A DNA stretch of 64,000 nucleotides from Podocnemis expansa (GCA_007922195.1 ML681971.1:22278386-22342385); one strand, 5' to 3'; numbered from the stretch's first letter, positions 34,665 through 48,300 are shown. Numbers and translations: made by a program. Notes: a model not told the origin generated them from the sequence alone.

Positions 34665-36559
34665 CAAAAGCAAGTATGCTGTTACTGTTACTGACCCTAG
34701 GGAAGCGAGATCCACGAGCTCCATCTAGCTTTAATCTACCTTCAATAACACTTCAAGACATACTAATTCAGCCAGCGAGTGGAAATGTGCAATGTTGAAA
34801 ATTAAGAATACATATTTCAGAAATAATGCATTATTGTAAATGTGTTCCTTTCCACTAGGAGACAACATTAAGGAGCCTGAATGTATGTTTGACAGACGTG
34901 GAGGAATTGGTGTATTCCAGATAATGAAACAGTTTAAGGAAACTGCATGCGTTTTATCCTGAGAGACTTATTTTTCACATTAAGCGGGTACCATCATATT
35001 TATGATAAAATGCAGTTCTCCATTTATGTGACTGACGGCAGATGTGCTGTGAGTTTGCACACACAGATCTGATATCACAATAGTCCCTGAGCAGTGTGGG
35101 TCAGCATTTCTGTTCACAAATAAAGCCCAGCTACAGAAGATCTGCTCTGGATTTCAGTGGCTAAGAGCCCCCTCTAATGCTCACTGAAGTCAGTGGAATG
35201 AGTTTTATTGGACCAGGCTCTAATGTCTACATATCAGAGAAAAGGGTGTGAATGGTACATTCCCAATACACTAGAATGCAACTGCCAGGATTGCCCATTT
35301 ACTAGAGAAATCATTCTTCAGTGGTTCCTAAAGTCAATGAGCCTGACTCCCCTTCCCTAGTCTATGCAAAACTTACATGCATGGGCTTTGCACAGGACCA
35401 CAGGGTAATGCAACCTGCCAGACTATGCTGAAGGATCAGTGACATGAAGCCCCTTCACTCATCTCCAAATCCTCCCTTAGAATCTTTGGTCCAGACAAGG
35501 ACTGCACTGACAATTTGCTAGAAGCCTGAGGTAGGTCAGTGCATGTTTGATATGGAAAGGCTTCCGATGGAAGGAACACATCCCAGGACAAGTTGCTTCC
35601 TCATGTTCATGCAGTCCCTGCCAGCTACTCTCCTCCATGCCAAAGACAAAAGTGGGTATACTGCAAGACTTGACAGTGGGCACTTGGGTCACAGGCCACA
35701 GAAACAACTCCAAGTCTTTCTCCCTGATGATGTGGTTTCACAATTTCCTTCTTGGCCCATGAACCAAGCTCCTTCACAAAAGACATTCTTGAGTCATGAC
35801 AAATCTGTGGCTACCAACACTTACATTGGCTCTCCCTGCACCGATCTGCTGCTCCCGCAACATCAAAGCATTTTGAGTCTTTCTGGGGAAGGAAGAAGAT
35901 GGACAACTGGCTATGACAAATACTGCACTTCCAGCCGAACTCTTCCTTGGGGTTAAGAGTTTCCTGTACTGCAGAAGGGTGATTTTGAGGCAAAATTTCA
36001 CGTGAGGTTTATAAAACCTCCACTAACTGTCCAAAGTGTTAAATTTAGGACTGGATAAAAAAACCTTCCATCTAAGCCTTTATTCATTTATTTTTAAGCA
36101 GAAAACTGGATTTTTGATAAACATGAGGTTTTACATGAAAAGCATCTGGTTTCTGCAGAAAATGCTTTTTTTTTTTTTTTTCCCAAATGTACAATTTGGA
36201 AAAAAAATATTTTCAATCCAACTATGCTGATGCACAGCCTCTTGTGAGTTGTAGTGCGGGTCACTTCATGTCCCCATTCTCATTAGGCCAGGCTTCCCAA
36301 ACCAAGTATATCTCCCACTATACACCACAGCCAGGGATGAATTTGATACTGCTTCCAGTCTCCAAGGGGAAATCATGGTGCATCACGGGAGATACAGTCT
36401 TAAAATTTCACAGGGGAAAAAGGTCAAATTTTTTTATCATCATTCAAAATTACTTTGGCACTATCATCTCTCCTGTTTCTTTGGTACCAGCTAGTGGATT
36501 TGCAGTGCAAGTGAGGCAACAACAATCCCTTGCACAGATGGGATTTTGTAACAGATGAA

Positions 36560-36679
36560 AAAAACAAGGAGTCATGTGGCACTTAAAGACTAAACAGATT
36601 TATTTTTCACATGAGCTTTTATGGGAGAAAATCCCACTTCATCAGATGCTTCAAAGATGGGGAAACTTACAGAAAGGAA
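36560..36679 (-). mobile_element. Short Penelope-like element insertion with 13-bp target duplication
   Basis: Only about 120 bp of the PLE 3' end is present, in minus orientation: AACAAGGAGTC, then GAGAAAATCCCACTTCATCA. It is flanked by a perfect TGTAACAGATGAA at 36547-36559 and 36680-36692. The 3' end is the short form, without the ACTAACACGGCTA tail. Confidence 0.9.
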
Positions 36680-36764
36680 TGTAACAGATGAACCTCTGAA
36701 AGCAATGCCTAGAACTGAAATGAAAGAAATATTTGTTTCATTCCAATTCTCAGGGTTTTTCCCC

Positions 36765-36879
36765 CAATTTCAAAAGGGATAGCCGTGTTAGTCTAGTCCA
36801 GTAAAAAAACAACAAGGAGTTGTGTGGCACTTTAAGACTAACAGGTTAGTCTTAAAGTGCCACACAACTCCTTGTTGTT
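36765..36879. mobile_element. Palindromic Penelope-like composite insertion
   Basis: A minus-strand PLE 3' end with its long tail (GGGATAGCCGTGTTAGTCTA) is joined to a plus-strand PLE 3' end. The arms AAACAACAAGGAGTTGTGTG and onward, and their exact reverse complement, form a perfect inverted repeat of about 40 bp per arm with a 2-nt centre near 36842. Possible 9-bp target duplication TTTTTCCCC lies at 36756-36764 and 36880-36888, though it overlaps a T-run. Confidence 0.8.
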
Positions 36880-36939
36880 TTTTTCCCCAGCCATTAAAAA
36901 AAAACAAGCAAAAAAACCACAAAGAAAACCAAAGCATTA

Positions 36940-37175
36940 AGAGTATGACATGACTTTATTATATGAATTACTATTAAACATCTTTAAGAAAAAAATATTT
37001 ATAGAAATAAATTCTAAAATAACACTCACAAACATCACAGACTTTTTTGGTTTTTTAAACCATTTTGTATAGAAGTGATACAAACGTCATTGAGTACTGT
37101 ACATTGTTAGAGAACAAATGCATTTCAGCTCTGAAGCCTGTCTCTGTGGCCTTTCCAGTTGTTAGACCTGAATTT
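36940..37175 (-). other. CUEDC1: CUEDC1 3'UTR terminal exon
   Basis: On the minus strand a long pyrimidine tract and TTTTCAG (acceptor at 37177-37176) precede about 235 nt of AT-rich sequence that ends with a canonical AATAAA. No other gene needs this exon, and the upstream exon 44642-44712 has an unmatched donor. The exon is inferred from these signals, not from a transcript. Confidence 0.7.
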
Positions 37176-39292
37176 CTGAAAAGGAAAAAAAAATTCACGC
37201 TTTTTCCTCTGTTATGATGGTATCTGGTGGCCCTGGGACATTTGGAAATGGCTGCAGGGTTACATCATTCAGAAAAACTTAGTCACGATGAGGATCTAAA
37301 ATGTGTACTGTTAGGACACATTAACTAAGTACTTCATAGACAAAGCAGTGTATTCCGTTAACACATGCTGAACTATGCATGTTAATGTATACACTGCCTT
37401 GTCTGCACCAGACATTTTAGCTAGCACTTGTTAGCTACCACATGCCAGCACATCTTTAGATCCTAATATAAACAATGCCAGAAAGGCATGAAGCCATCAG
37501 TCTATCAAATGCAATTTAAAGGAATCATGTAAAATATTATTTGCCTCCCATCCACTGCCATGCAATGTTTCTAAAAATCACCAAATGCTCTTTTTCTCTG
37601 CCTTTTTATATGCCAAGAATGTGGGTTCCTGGCGAGTCACACCTCAGTATGAGTTCTGTCCTGGAAGATACTGAGTGCGCAAACCTTCAGCTAATTTTGA
37701 AGAGAGTAGAGCAGTGGTTCTCAATCTTTTCTCATTTTGAAGACACCTAAACAACTTCAGATGAGGTTTGATCCCCTTTGTGAATCCACTGTCTGTATTC
37801 TCATTTGAATTCTGTTCAGTCGGTTTTCAGTTTAAGTCTTTCACAGACTCCTGAGACCTAGTCCGTAGACCCAACTACAAGTTGCAAACCACTGGAAAAG
37901 AGGTGTTCAGCACCTCACGGATATATTCAGTACATTTCCAGATCAGCCCTAATAGAACAATGAGGCAATGAATCACCTTTGGGCTTCCCTTCAGCTGTGC
38001 CATAGTCGTGTTGATAAAGGCTACTGCTGAACTAAGGAAACAACTGTGAGGATCTATGTTAACTAACATGATGTCTTAGAAGTCAGTACAAAGAGGGGCA
38101 AGTTGTGCTTTGCATTGTGTCAGTTGGCCACAGTTAAGCCTATGGCAGTGGTTTTCAAACTTTTTTCCTCAGGACCCAGTTGAGAAAAATCATTTATGCC
38201 CGTGACCCAGCAATTAAATCTTTGAGCAATGCCTTCCAGTCTTTTGGTGGTGTAAGCAGGGTGTGTCACAACCCAATACCTGAGGGTCTGCAACCCAGTA
38301 CTGGGTCCCAACACTAAGTTTGAAAACCACTCCCCATACTGTACTAGATGATGAAATGCTAGGCACACCTTGTCCTTGTCTGCAGTTACTGTTAACACCT
38401 TGTTGGTTAACATGATTCCATAAGTGTGTTAAAACACTATCTGATTAGTAGAGATACCAAGGTGCACACTACCAGTGATGAGATTTCAATGAGCATAGAC
38501 TAATTTAGCAGAAGGTACTGCTAACATACAAGGTGTGTCTCCTGAAGGGACAGGTGTATTTGTATTTTTTCCCTCTCCCTCCCAAATCCTCAGCATCCTT
38601 CCTGGAAACCAGAACTGTTGAATAAAAATGCTTTTCTGCTAGGACAAACAGCAGTTTCCTACCAGCAAGAGTCTGAACTTCTATTTGATTGGCCATTGAT
38701 GCCTTTCTGCATTCATGGAAACTTAGCTCAAAGTTAAGCCCATGGTAGCCAAGAGCTGTTGGAACTTTTACAAGCTGATCTGATTCCAAGCTTGATTTTC
38801 TTCCAAACATGCAAAACTGCTTCAGCTTGAGACAAAGAAACAGCCAAGCACTTATTAAAGTAGGAGCCAACTGAGGATAGGAGAAGGGAGGTGGGGCCAG
38901 GAAGAAATAACCTTCCAATTTTAAGGCTGGGGATAAAAGTTCCTCTTGCACCAAAAGCCCTTCTGTTTCCAGTTGTAGTGCTCCAGCTTCATCCTTATCA
39001 ACCCATGCAAACACACAAACTTGGGGTCTGACCCTAAACATTGCTGAGCAATGCCGCACCCAACTCAAAGGGGGGCAGCAGGAACCCGGCTGTTCACAAG
39101 ATCAGGCCCTTAAGTAGCTTCCTTTCTCTGAACAGCCTCAAAAACACATTCCAGGAGCCTCATACCCTGTAAACTGCAGAAGTTTCAGCTACTGAATTCT
39201 AATTTTAGCAAGGATGACCTCATCTGCAATTATTCTAGTCCCTGGAGCAAGCAAACTTCTCCTGCCATTGAGGGTTGTTGTGTGTGGTTTTT

Positions 39293-39324
<32 letters not shown>

Positions 39325-42300
39325 TTAAACCAACAGACACATTGATGCTCCTCTCCTGCTTAGATATTTGTTTATTTTTTTAAAGGAACAATCATGAAAA
39401 ACTGCTGGGTGTTGGAGGAACTGGGGTTTTTAAAAGATATCTCATATTTGAGATGCTCAAAAGTTGATTGAATCCCAGGGCATTGCTGTGGTCTACATCC
39501 CAATTCAAGCATGCAAGGCCTTGCCCACGTACTCTTCAGGGTTTGCAGCAGTTCATGTTCTGACTGGGAGGCCATGGACACTTTATGAGACAGTATAGAT
39601 GTTTGTGTAGTGTCCAAATCATGTTCTGCCACAAGGACATGCCACTTCAGCAACAGACACTACGTCAACCTTTTAATCAGGAACCTCTTGAAACTCCTTG
39701 CCACACAGATGCAAAGCTGTTTCTTGCCAAAGGAAAGAACTGTGTGTGCCTGAATCCACTTTTGCTCATCCCTACTAGCTTTGAACAGTATATCAAATTC
39801 CTAGGGCTCAGACAAGGAAACCCACTACTGCCTTCAAGTTTCCAGTGAGCAAGAGTAGCTTGACTGAATGCCAGGTGCATGGAACAAGAGCCTCATGCCC
39901 AGCAGCTTTAAAAAAGAATCTGCCTTGGCACATGCTTCAAAGGCAAACATTCTTCAGCAGATTTTGAAAGGAATCTGTCAGGGAGTTGAAGCTTGCAACT
40001 GAGCTTTTGTTGCAAAGCCTAACAGAAAGGCAGTAAAAACAAATTTTTTGTTAGACCGATTGCTTGGATCAATATGTCTTCCTGCTGCTTTTGCAACACT
40101 TGTGCTCCTTCACTAGACCCAGGAAGTCAGGTGGACTAATGTATTTTCATTGGCCATGTTAAGAAGTAAATAGACAGCACTATGCAACAAGAAAATTTGT
40201 TTGGGGAAATTACTTCGATTTAATAATTGACACTGCTGGAGCCCAGGAATTTTTTTTTTAAGCTTGATAGTGTTCATTTAAATTACAATAATTTGAGCAT
40301 TACTTTAACTCCCCACACGCTCCACTTTGGCACCAGATTCCAAGCTCTCCCAAAGTAGGCATGTCTTCCTCACACTGACTGGTGAGCTCTGAACCCATCT
40401 CCCCTTCATTTCATGTGATGAGAACTGCATTCAGGTCTGTGCCCGTAAGTTCCAAGACCATAAGGAACCAGCTGGAGAAAAATCAGTCATGTCTCAAACT
40501 TGAGGCCAAATTCTCCTCCCACTGAGGTCAACTTTGGGCCTCCCATTCTGCAGGACTTGGCCTATGATGTACAAACTCAGAGATGAATTAAATATGGCCC
40601 CATCTACAACCCTCCTCCCATTTAATCTGGTAAGTGTTTCTAGACCACCAAAACTGACTGCCTGCTACCTAAGGAGCAGCCAACTGTCACAAACAATGCT
40701 GCAATCCAAATGAGAGCCCGTGGGATACATTCTAATTCAGAGATCAGCATGAGAACTGAACAGCTTTGAAATTCAGCCCTTCCTCCCTTCCCCCCATTTT
40801 CATTTCTGCTGTAATATTGCAAGTACAGCAGCATAAAGCTAGAGAAAGTGGTATATGGGAGGAGAAACTGCCCCAGCTTGGTGTCTATTTCAAGGCAGCT
40901 TTATCAACACCTGAGCCAAAGATTTAATTCCATGTGAGCTGTCTGGGAAAAGAAGGCTTTTCTCCTTATAAAGACAATTTATATCATCCTACATATTACC
41001 TCATCTGAAGTCTGGCTTATTAATTCTTAGTAACAATAGTAATAAACAACATTTTTCAGGTCATTTTTTTATGTGCACAAAGTTACATTAGATTGCTACA
41101 GAGATATGTTTAAAAACAGGCATGTTGGAGCCCAGCTTCCCAATGCATTATTGTTTTTACTTCATGTCCAAACCGTGTTTGTATCAAAAGGGGTAAGGGA
41201 TTGGCCACTGCTCCCATGAGCTTAAAATCCATTATCTTCGCTGCAGTGACTGAGAAAAATTCAGATCAGCTCCTGATTTTTGGCATGATTTGCTGGATAG
41301 AGAAGGGGTGTTTTCAAACCCACTGGGAAGAAAACATTGTGCCTCATTTTTGTACTTGTACTTAAGAAGAGGAAGATTGGGGGGGGGGCATGGAAGGAGC
41401 CAAGGAACTGTTTTTTCTTTGCAGCCATCTTCTTATTAAGACTTTAACAAGTAACACCCATTTCAGGTAATGGATCTGGGACCTAGAAAAGAAGGGTGGG
41501 AAGGGGGAGAGGAAGAAGTGTATTTAATCAAAGCAGCTTCACGCATGAAACAAAGCCTGTTACTGTGCACTGGATGCTTTTAAACCAAGCCTTATGGAAT
41601 CACTGAACTTGATGCATAGAAACAGGCAGGCATGGATTCTGGAGCCTATGTGTGGCTTTCATCAGTAACTTCATGCTGAGTTGACCCACATACATATTCT
41701 CTATGAAGGACAAAAAATGGGGGAGAATTACTCTGGCATTCTTCAGTACAAAGGCCAAAGTCCCTGTTGCTGTCCACATGGCCAGACAGGTACGTGCAGC
41801 AATGGCCAATTATATTCCTGTAGGTGACATCCACCACAGTGCAAGCCCCACAGGCAAGGATGTATGCACAAAGACCTTCCTACCAGTAGGTCCTTAATGC
41901 AACAGAAAGGGCCCCACACATCCTCTTCCCAAGGCATGGTGAATTTGATGGCATGGTGTCAAGGATGTTGTGGGGTCCACGCTATCAGCTGTAGTTGAGA
42001 CTAGATGAAAGCCAGGAAAGAACAGCATAGAAGCCAACACAATGCTTGTATCTGAACACATGACTGGAGCACTAGGGAGGTGCAAGCCATTTGTTTTCTC
42101 ATGAGAGTACGCAATGAGTCCTTTGAATTTTCTTAAGCTGACTCTTTGTTGACCCCACTGTGTAATCTACCAATCAAGGAGTTCTGTGTCTCTTAAAAAC
42201 TAACAAATATATTTCTTGCATGAGCCTTCGTGGGAGAAAATCCCACTTCGTCAGACACTTTGAAGATGGGGGAACTTACAGAATGGGAGGAAATGAATGC

Positions 42301-45300
42301 AGGGAAGTGTAAGTCATAGGAACAGGTCACACTGTAACAGCAAATCAAAACAGTTATAAAGGTTCAAACACTGGGGAACAGCATACAGAGGAAGATGAGT
42401 TCAAGTCACTTCTTGTAATGAGAGAAAAATCCAACATCCCTATGAAGTCCTGAAGCAATGCAACCAAATTTGCAAATAAATTAAGTTTCAGCAGCTTCTC
42501 TTTGGAGCCTTGATTTGGTATTTATCTGTCTGAGCACCACAATTAGCAAATCATTAATGGAGTGATCACAAAGATTGAAATGCTGACCTGCTGGTTTTAA
42601 AGAGTTGAGATTTCTGATGTCAGATTTTTGCCTATTTATTCTTTTGCACAGAGACTGTCCTTTTGTCCAATATATAAGGCAGAGGGGCATTTCTGGCACA
42701 TGATGGCATAAATCACATTGGTGGATGAGCAGGGGAATGAACTTTTGATGGAGTAGCTGGTGTTATTAGGTTCTGTAATGGTATCTTTTGTGCAGATACG
42801 TAGGCAAAGCTGGCAGCATGGTTTGTTGCAAGGATATGTGCCTGCCTTAATGGTTCTGTTGTTAGGTCTGTAGTTGCTCGTACGTATCTGTTTAAGATTG
42901 AGGGGCTGTCTATAAGCGGGGAGAGGTCTGTCTCCCAAGGCTTGACAGAGTGAGGGATCATCTTGTAGGACAGGCTGTAGATCCCTGAGGATGTGTTGTA
43001 GAGGTCTGACTTGTGGGTTGTAGGTGACGGCTAGAAACAGGGGCATTGCTATGTATGAAGATTAGTTGGGGCCCAGGCCCCCCCCCCATCTGAGCTCTGC
43101 CTCCTGCCTCAGCCCTGCCCCTGGCCTCAGCCACACCCTTGCACTCCTGACTCTGCCCACCTGGCTCAGGTGTAGGCCCACATGTCTGAAGCTAACATGG
43201 TGCACCAAATGCATTTACATACCTGAAATATTTTAATAAATGCATTGAATTTAAACAGTCAGAAATAAACAATTCTCAGATATGATCCATCCTCCTTACA
43301 GCAACCTCAATCCCTTAATGCTAAATCAAAACAAGGAGGGATAAAGAATGGGTGCAGACATTGCGAAGAATCACAGTTATCATGAAGTAACCATTCTTTT
43401 CTTCGTCATCGCTGATGATGTCCCTTTCCAATATGCTACATTTGTCTTAACGTGAACAACAAAAAAATTCTGCACTCTACCCTCCCCAGACACCTTCAGG
43501 ATCTCTATAAAGCATTCTTAAAACCCTAGCACCCAGCTGCAGAAGTGAAGAAACAGCTTGACAGAGCCAGGCGGGTACCCTGAAGTCAACTAGTACAGGA
43601 GAAGCCCGAGAAAGAAAACAGAACGCATCTAGCCATCACCAGCAACCCTCAAGTCAGACCTCTACAACACATCCTCAGGGATATACAGCCTGTCCTACAA
43701 GATGATCCCTCACTCTCTCAAGCCTTGGGAAACAGACCTCTCCCCACTTACAGACAGCCCCCCCAACCTTAAACAGATACTTACCAGCAACTACAGACCT
43801 AACAACAGAACCATTAAGGCAGGCACATGCCTGTGCAACAAACTATGCTGCCTGCTTTGCCCACATATCTGCACAAAAGACACCATTACAGGACCTAATA
43901 ACACCAGCTACTCCATCAAAAGCTCATTCCCCTGCTCATCCACCAATGTGATTTATGCCATCATGTGCCAGAAATGCCCCTCTGCCTTATATATTGGACA
44001 AAAGGACAGTCTCTGTGCAAAAGAATAAATAGGCATAAATCTGACATCAGAAATCTCAACTCTTTAAAACCAGCAGGTCAGCATTTCAATCTTTGTGATC
44101 ACTCCATTAATGATTTGCTAATTGTGGTGTTCAGACAGATAAATACCAAATCAAGGCTCCAAAGAGAAGCTGCTGAAATTTAATTTGTTTGCAAATTTGG
44201 TTGCATTGCTTCAGGACTTCATAGGGATGTTGGATTTTTCTCTCATTACAACAAGTGATTTAAACTCATCTTCCTCTGTATGCTGTTCCCCAGTGTTTGA
44301 ACCTTTATAACTGTTTTGATTTGCTGTTACAGTGTGACCTGTTCCTATGACTTACACTTCCCTGCATTTATTTCCTCCCATTCTGTAAGTTCCCCCATCT
44401 TCAAAGTGTCTGACGAAGTGGGATTTTCTCCCACAAAAGCTCATGCAATAAATATATTTGTTAGTCTTTAAGTGCCACAAGACTCCGTGTTTGTTTGTTT
44501 CACTGAACTAGACTAACACGGCTGCCCCTTCGGATTGTGTAATCTGTATCACTCAGCTCCCTGGGAGAGGGGAGGGTTTGGAATAGGATAGCTGAACTGA
44601 TTCCTGTAACTCACTGTACATTACTACAAATCACTTCTTACCATTCATTGTTCTTCCTTCAGCATCTCCTCTTCCTCACGTAGCTGCTGCCTCCTTGCTT
44701 GGAAATCCTCATCTGAAAGGCATGAGACCGACCCAGCTGGTCAGAACTGTAGGATATCCTTTCTGAAATTTAAACCAGCTGGGTGGCAAAGCTGCAGCAG
44801 CAGCAGGGAACTGGAATGGCCCTGGGGATTGCAGAGGCATCTGGATGCCTGTTAGTCCTGGCTCATTCGATGGTTCAAACCTGATCCAGGCTAGGAGTGA
44901 ACAAACCTGCCACTGGTGGATTCGATATCCTGCGTGAAATGAGTTGGTGGGTATCAGCCCATTTCTAACTGCAAAGCACCTGCCTATGCAGCAGACTGGT
45001 TTAGGCTTGAATGGGCTATAGAGACTGTACCACCTTCTCACCCCTTGTGGTTCTTCTCCTGGGTCAGGAAAAGGGCTATTGTTGTGGTGTTGTCCTGTAG
45101 ACAGGGACAGTCCAGGTGTGCTGGTTGGTTTGTGTTAGGAAAGGGCAACTCAGGAAACCAGTTCCAAACAGCAATCATCACATCAGGAAGGAATCCACAA
45201 AGAAAGAAGCACCCCACACAACTATTTGGGATCACGTAGCCCCACCACAGCAGTGGAATAATCAGGTGGAGACTTGTCTTCTAGCCAAAACAAGCATTGT

Positions 45301-48300
45301 CTTACCGCATGAATGTCCTTCAACATCATCTAGAAGATTAGCTGTGGAAGCTGCTGTTCCCATCCTGCACTCTCTGTTAAGGAAAACGTTCAAGGGACTG
45401 GGATGTAAGTCACAGGTTTGCCAACAGCCCATCACAATGGACTCCAGAAGCTGGCTCCCAGCTATGCTTCCAATTGCATTCTGCTGCTATCTCACATGAG
45501 CTCTGGATCTTAACAAAACGGGTGGCCATGACGACAGGAGCACTCATGTACCAAGGCAACACATGTTGGAGAATATTAATTCAGCCACATCAGGGAGAAA
45601 TCCCCTTTACCTCAAGGGCCCTATCCAAGTGCCAGCTAGAATGAAAACAGAAAAGAAAGGGAGGAATAGCCAACAGATAAGTCACCAGCACTGTTTCTCT
45701 TGCATCATTGTCCTAGGACTATCATAACAACTATTTAGCACATGCACTGCTGAAGTTAACATGCCACTGGAGAAACACTCCCTATAAAACAGTTTCCAGG
45801 GGGCTTCAGCAACAAGTGAATCATCTTAGCTGGGGCTTGTGCCACTATCACAGATCCAAATACACCAAGACTTCAAGAGAGTTCAGAGCTCAATCCAAAC
45901 CTGCACCCACAATAATCCAAGAATGTGCTCTATGCTTGTGGCTTGGGACTTGAGGGTTGCAAACACGCGCCTTTCAGTTTGGGACATCACTGTTTCTCCT
46001 CCTGAACTATAGCTCCCTCCCACATGCCCAACCTTTGCCTTGTTTCAGGGCTTAAGCAAGACTTAAGAGGTGCACAGACCAATGACCACCTTGTCTATAC
46101 AAATTAACCTCTTCTCTCCATTCCAGGATGCTCTCTCCAAGATTCCCCTCCAACCTATCCTGCAACGTCACAATTTAGAAATATGGGGCGATCAGGATGG
46201 TTGTGCCCCCACCCACTTTCCATGAACCCAAGGTGGAGAACGCCAGCATATGCCTTGGTCTAGCCCTCAGCAGCAGAGCTTTGTTCCAAGTTGTGGCAGC
46301 TGAGACCTGTTCACAGGAAGCTCAGTGTGACCAGGAGGTGGAAGGACAATTTCAAATGCTGAAGGATACACCTGATGCTTCAATAAGTGTTTTCTTTTTG
46401 ATTTCTTCATCTTGGTCTTCTCTGAGAAAGCCCTGGCAAGTTCAAACAGCTTCTTGCGTGTAGCTGAAAGGAAATAGGCTTGCTCTTAACCACCCATCCA
46501 AAGCTGACAGTAAACAACTTGTATGAGAGATGCCAAGCTTCCATGCTATCCATTCAGGATGAGGGGGTTTGATTCACCCTCTGCATGTTGCAGGGCAGGG
46601 GATGACTGAACCAAGAAGAATTTGCCTCCTTGGATGCAGAATGCACAAAGTCTTAGCCTTAGAAAATCAAGACCAATAAACTTTTCCAAGCATTGGTACT
46701 TGCTCCAGTGAGCAGAAAGAATATAATTTGATCTCTGCACAACAGATGCAATTGACTACACACAAAAGGCTTGACTATTCAAACTTTCTGATTGTGATTT
46801 CTACAACATTCTTCAGCCATGACTAAGCCAAATTCCCTTCCCCACCCCACCCCTTACTAAACAAAGCACACATCAACTGGAGCCCATGAGTCAAACTGCA
46901 TGATGTCCCTGATCTGTTTTACAACAGGAGAGTAGCTTTTAGCTTGCTGGAAACAAAGAATAAAAGTAGGAAGTTTCTATTAACACTTCCTCCTTTAACC
47001 TCTTATTAATTCCCCTCCAACTGGTATTGTGAGAGAAGTAAGTCCATAAAAGGCGTGTACTAAGGGAAGGGGAACAGCTTGGTGATTTGGGACACAGCAC
47101 GCTTTCCTGCACCAGGGTTGGCATAACGAAATGCACCACAGCAATGCTGGGAAAGAAACAGGGCTATGACCCAGCATGGCTGGCAGGGTGGATGAGGGCT
47201 TCCTAGGAAGCCCATCAACAACATTTCTGAGGTTCCCAGATTGCAATGGTAGCACTCACTGGAGAGGTGGCAGATCAGCAGACAAACATGCATTGCCTAT
47301 CCAGCACAGCCTGCCCAGCACCGCTACCGTAGCAGCTTCCTCAAAATCAAGTCTCTCATTAGTCTGAAACTGCTGGCACAGGAGCCTGGCCCAGCTCTAG
47401 CCAGGATCCACCCAGGGCAGAGGGAAAGGACAAATGGGCACAGTGTGTGGGCTGGAGGACACAGACGTCCAGGATTACAGAAGACAAATGGAAATCAAAC
47501 CCCAATCTGCTCCAGGCTTTGGAGATGGATTAGTGCAATTTGGATTCTCCAGCCTCATTCTCCCATTTCATCCTGACCATGTTTAGTGAAGCCTTAAACA
47601 GCACAACAATCAAAGCTCAACCCCCAGCTCACTGTCTCTTGCTCTGCTAGAGTGAGAGCATGGTCTGACAGACATGACTAACTGCTGAGACTTGGCAGGG
47701 AGGTACAAACCAGATAGCTTTGCAGATCTGGGCATACCCGGGTGCTGGTGCTCTCTCTCCACATACGCAAGCAGGATGTTTTGGCAGAAAAATGCCTCAG
47801 CACTACAATTAGTGCCAAAGAATCCTTACTGCTTCTCCTCCTCCGCCTGCCCACCTACTCCCATGAAGCCTTCCCTCTGCCAGTACAGAGCCCGGAAACA
47901 AACTCACATTTTCCCATGTGTTTCAATTTGTCCCTGAATAAGGCATCTTCAGACACAGCACTGCCGGCCTCACTGGTTATAGAGGAGGTCACGTTACCTG
48001 AAATGCAAACATCTGGTCAATAGCAGGCTGTGCAGAGATGGGGGGGGATGGAGGCTCTAAGCCAAACCGTCACCACTGACCCAATTCCAGCTGCTGTGAA
48101 ACAGCAGCCCTGCCACAAAACAGGATCTCTGGCTTGGGCTGAAAAAGGCAGAGCACAACAAGAGCACACATGAAATATGGAGACTACCCCAGGGAGAAAT
48201 TAACAGCAATTCCTGGTTGACAAAGAGATAACCTGTTCTGCCTCAGTGAGACAAGCTGGACTGAGCATCGTGGTGCCAAGTGGGATGCAGAAAGGGCTCA

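Larger units (their letters stand above)
29311..36546. other. Intergenic region between MRPS23 and CUEDC1
   Basis: No exon is seen. It contains CR1/L3-like fragments (listed), a (CA)n microsatellite and AT-rich sequence. Words such as TGAAGTCAGTGG near 35186 also suggest old CR1/L3 pieces. A poly-T run lies at 36166-36181. Confidence 0.5.
42169..44535. mobile_element. Inverted Penelope-like composite with 10-bp target duplication
   Basis: Two PLE copies face away from each other: the left arm is on the minus strand (about 42169-43040) and the right arm on the plus strand (about 43490-44535). About 445 bp of other sequence lies between their truncated 5' ends. The whole unit is flanked by TGTGTAATCT at 42159-42168 and 44536-44545. 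The left arm ends at the short 3' end (AACTCCTTG), while the right arm carries the long tail ending ACTAACACGGCTGCCCC. Both arms have the same one-base deletion in the GIY-YIG codons. It lies in the last CUEDC1 intron, about 100 bp from the last coding exon. Confidence 0.85.

Noticed and set aside
35543..35956. 137-codon plus-strand frame and overlapping minus-strand frames
   Set aside because: Both strands are equally open and no conserved domain was recognised.
38505..39068. 187-codon minus-strand open frame in the CUEDC1 terminal intron
   Set aside because: No family motif, and it lies in intronic sequence without splice support. Chance or old repeat is more likely.
41590..41940. Minus-strand frames that faintly recall a transposase nuclease core
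   Set aside because: The match to Harbinger motifs is too weak and needs several frame changes over a short distance.
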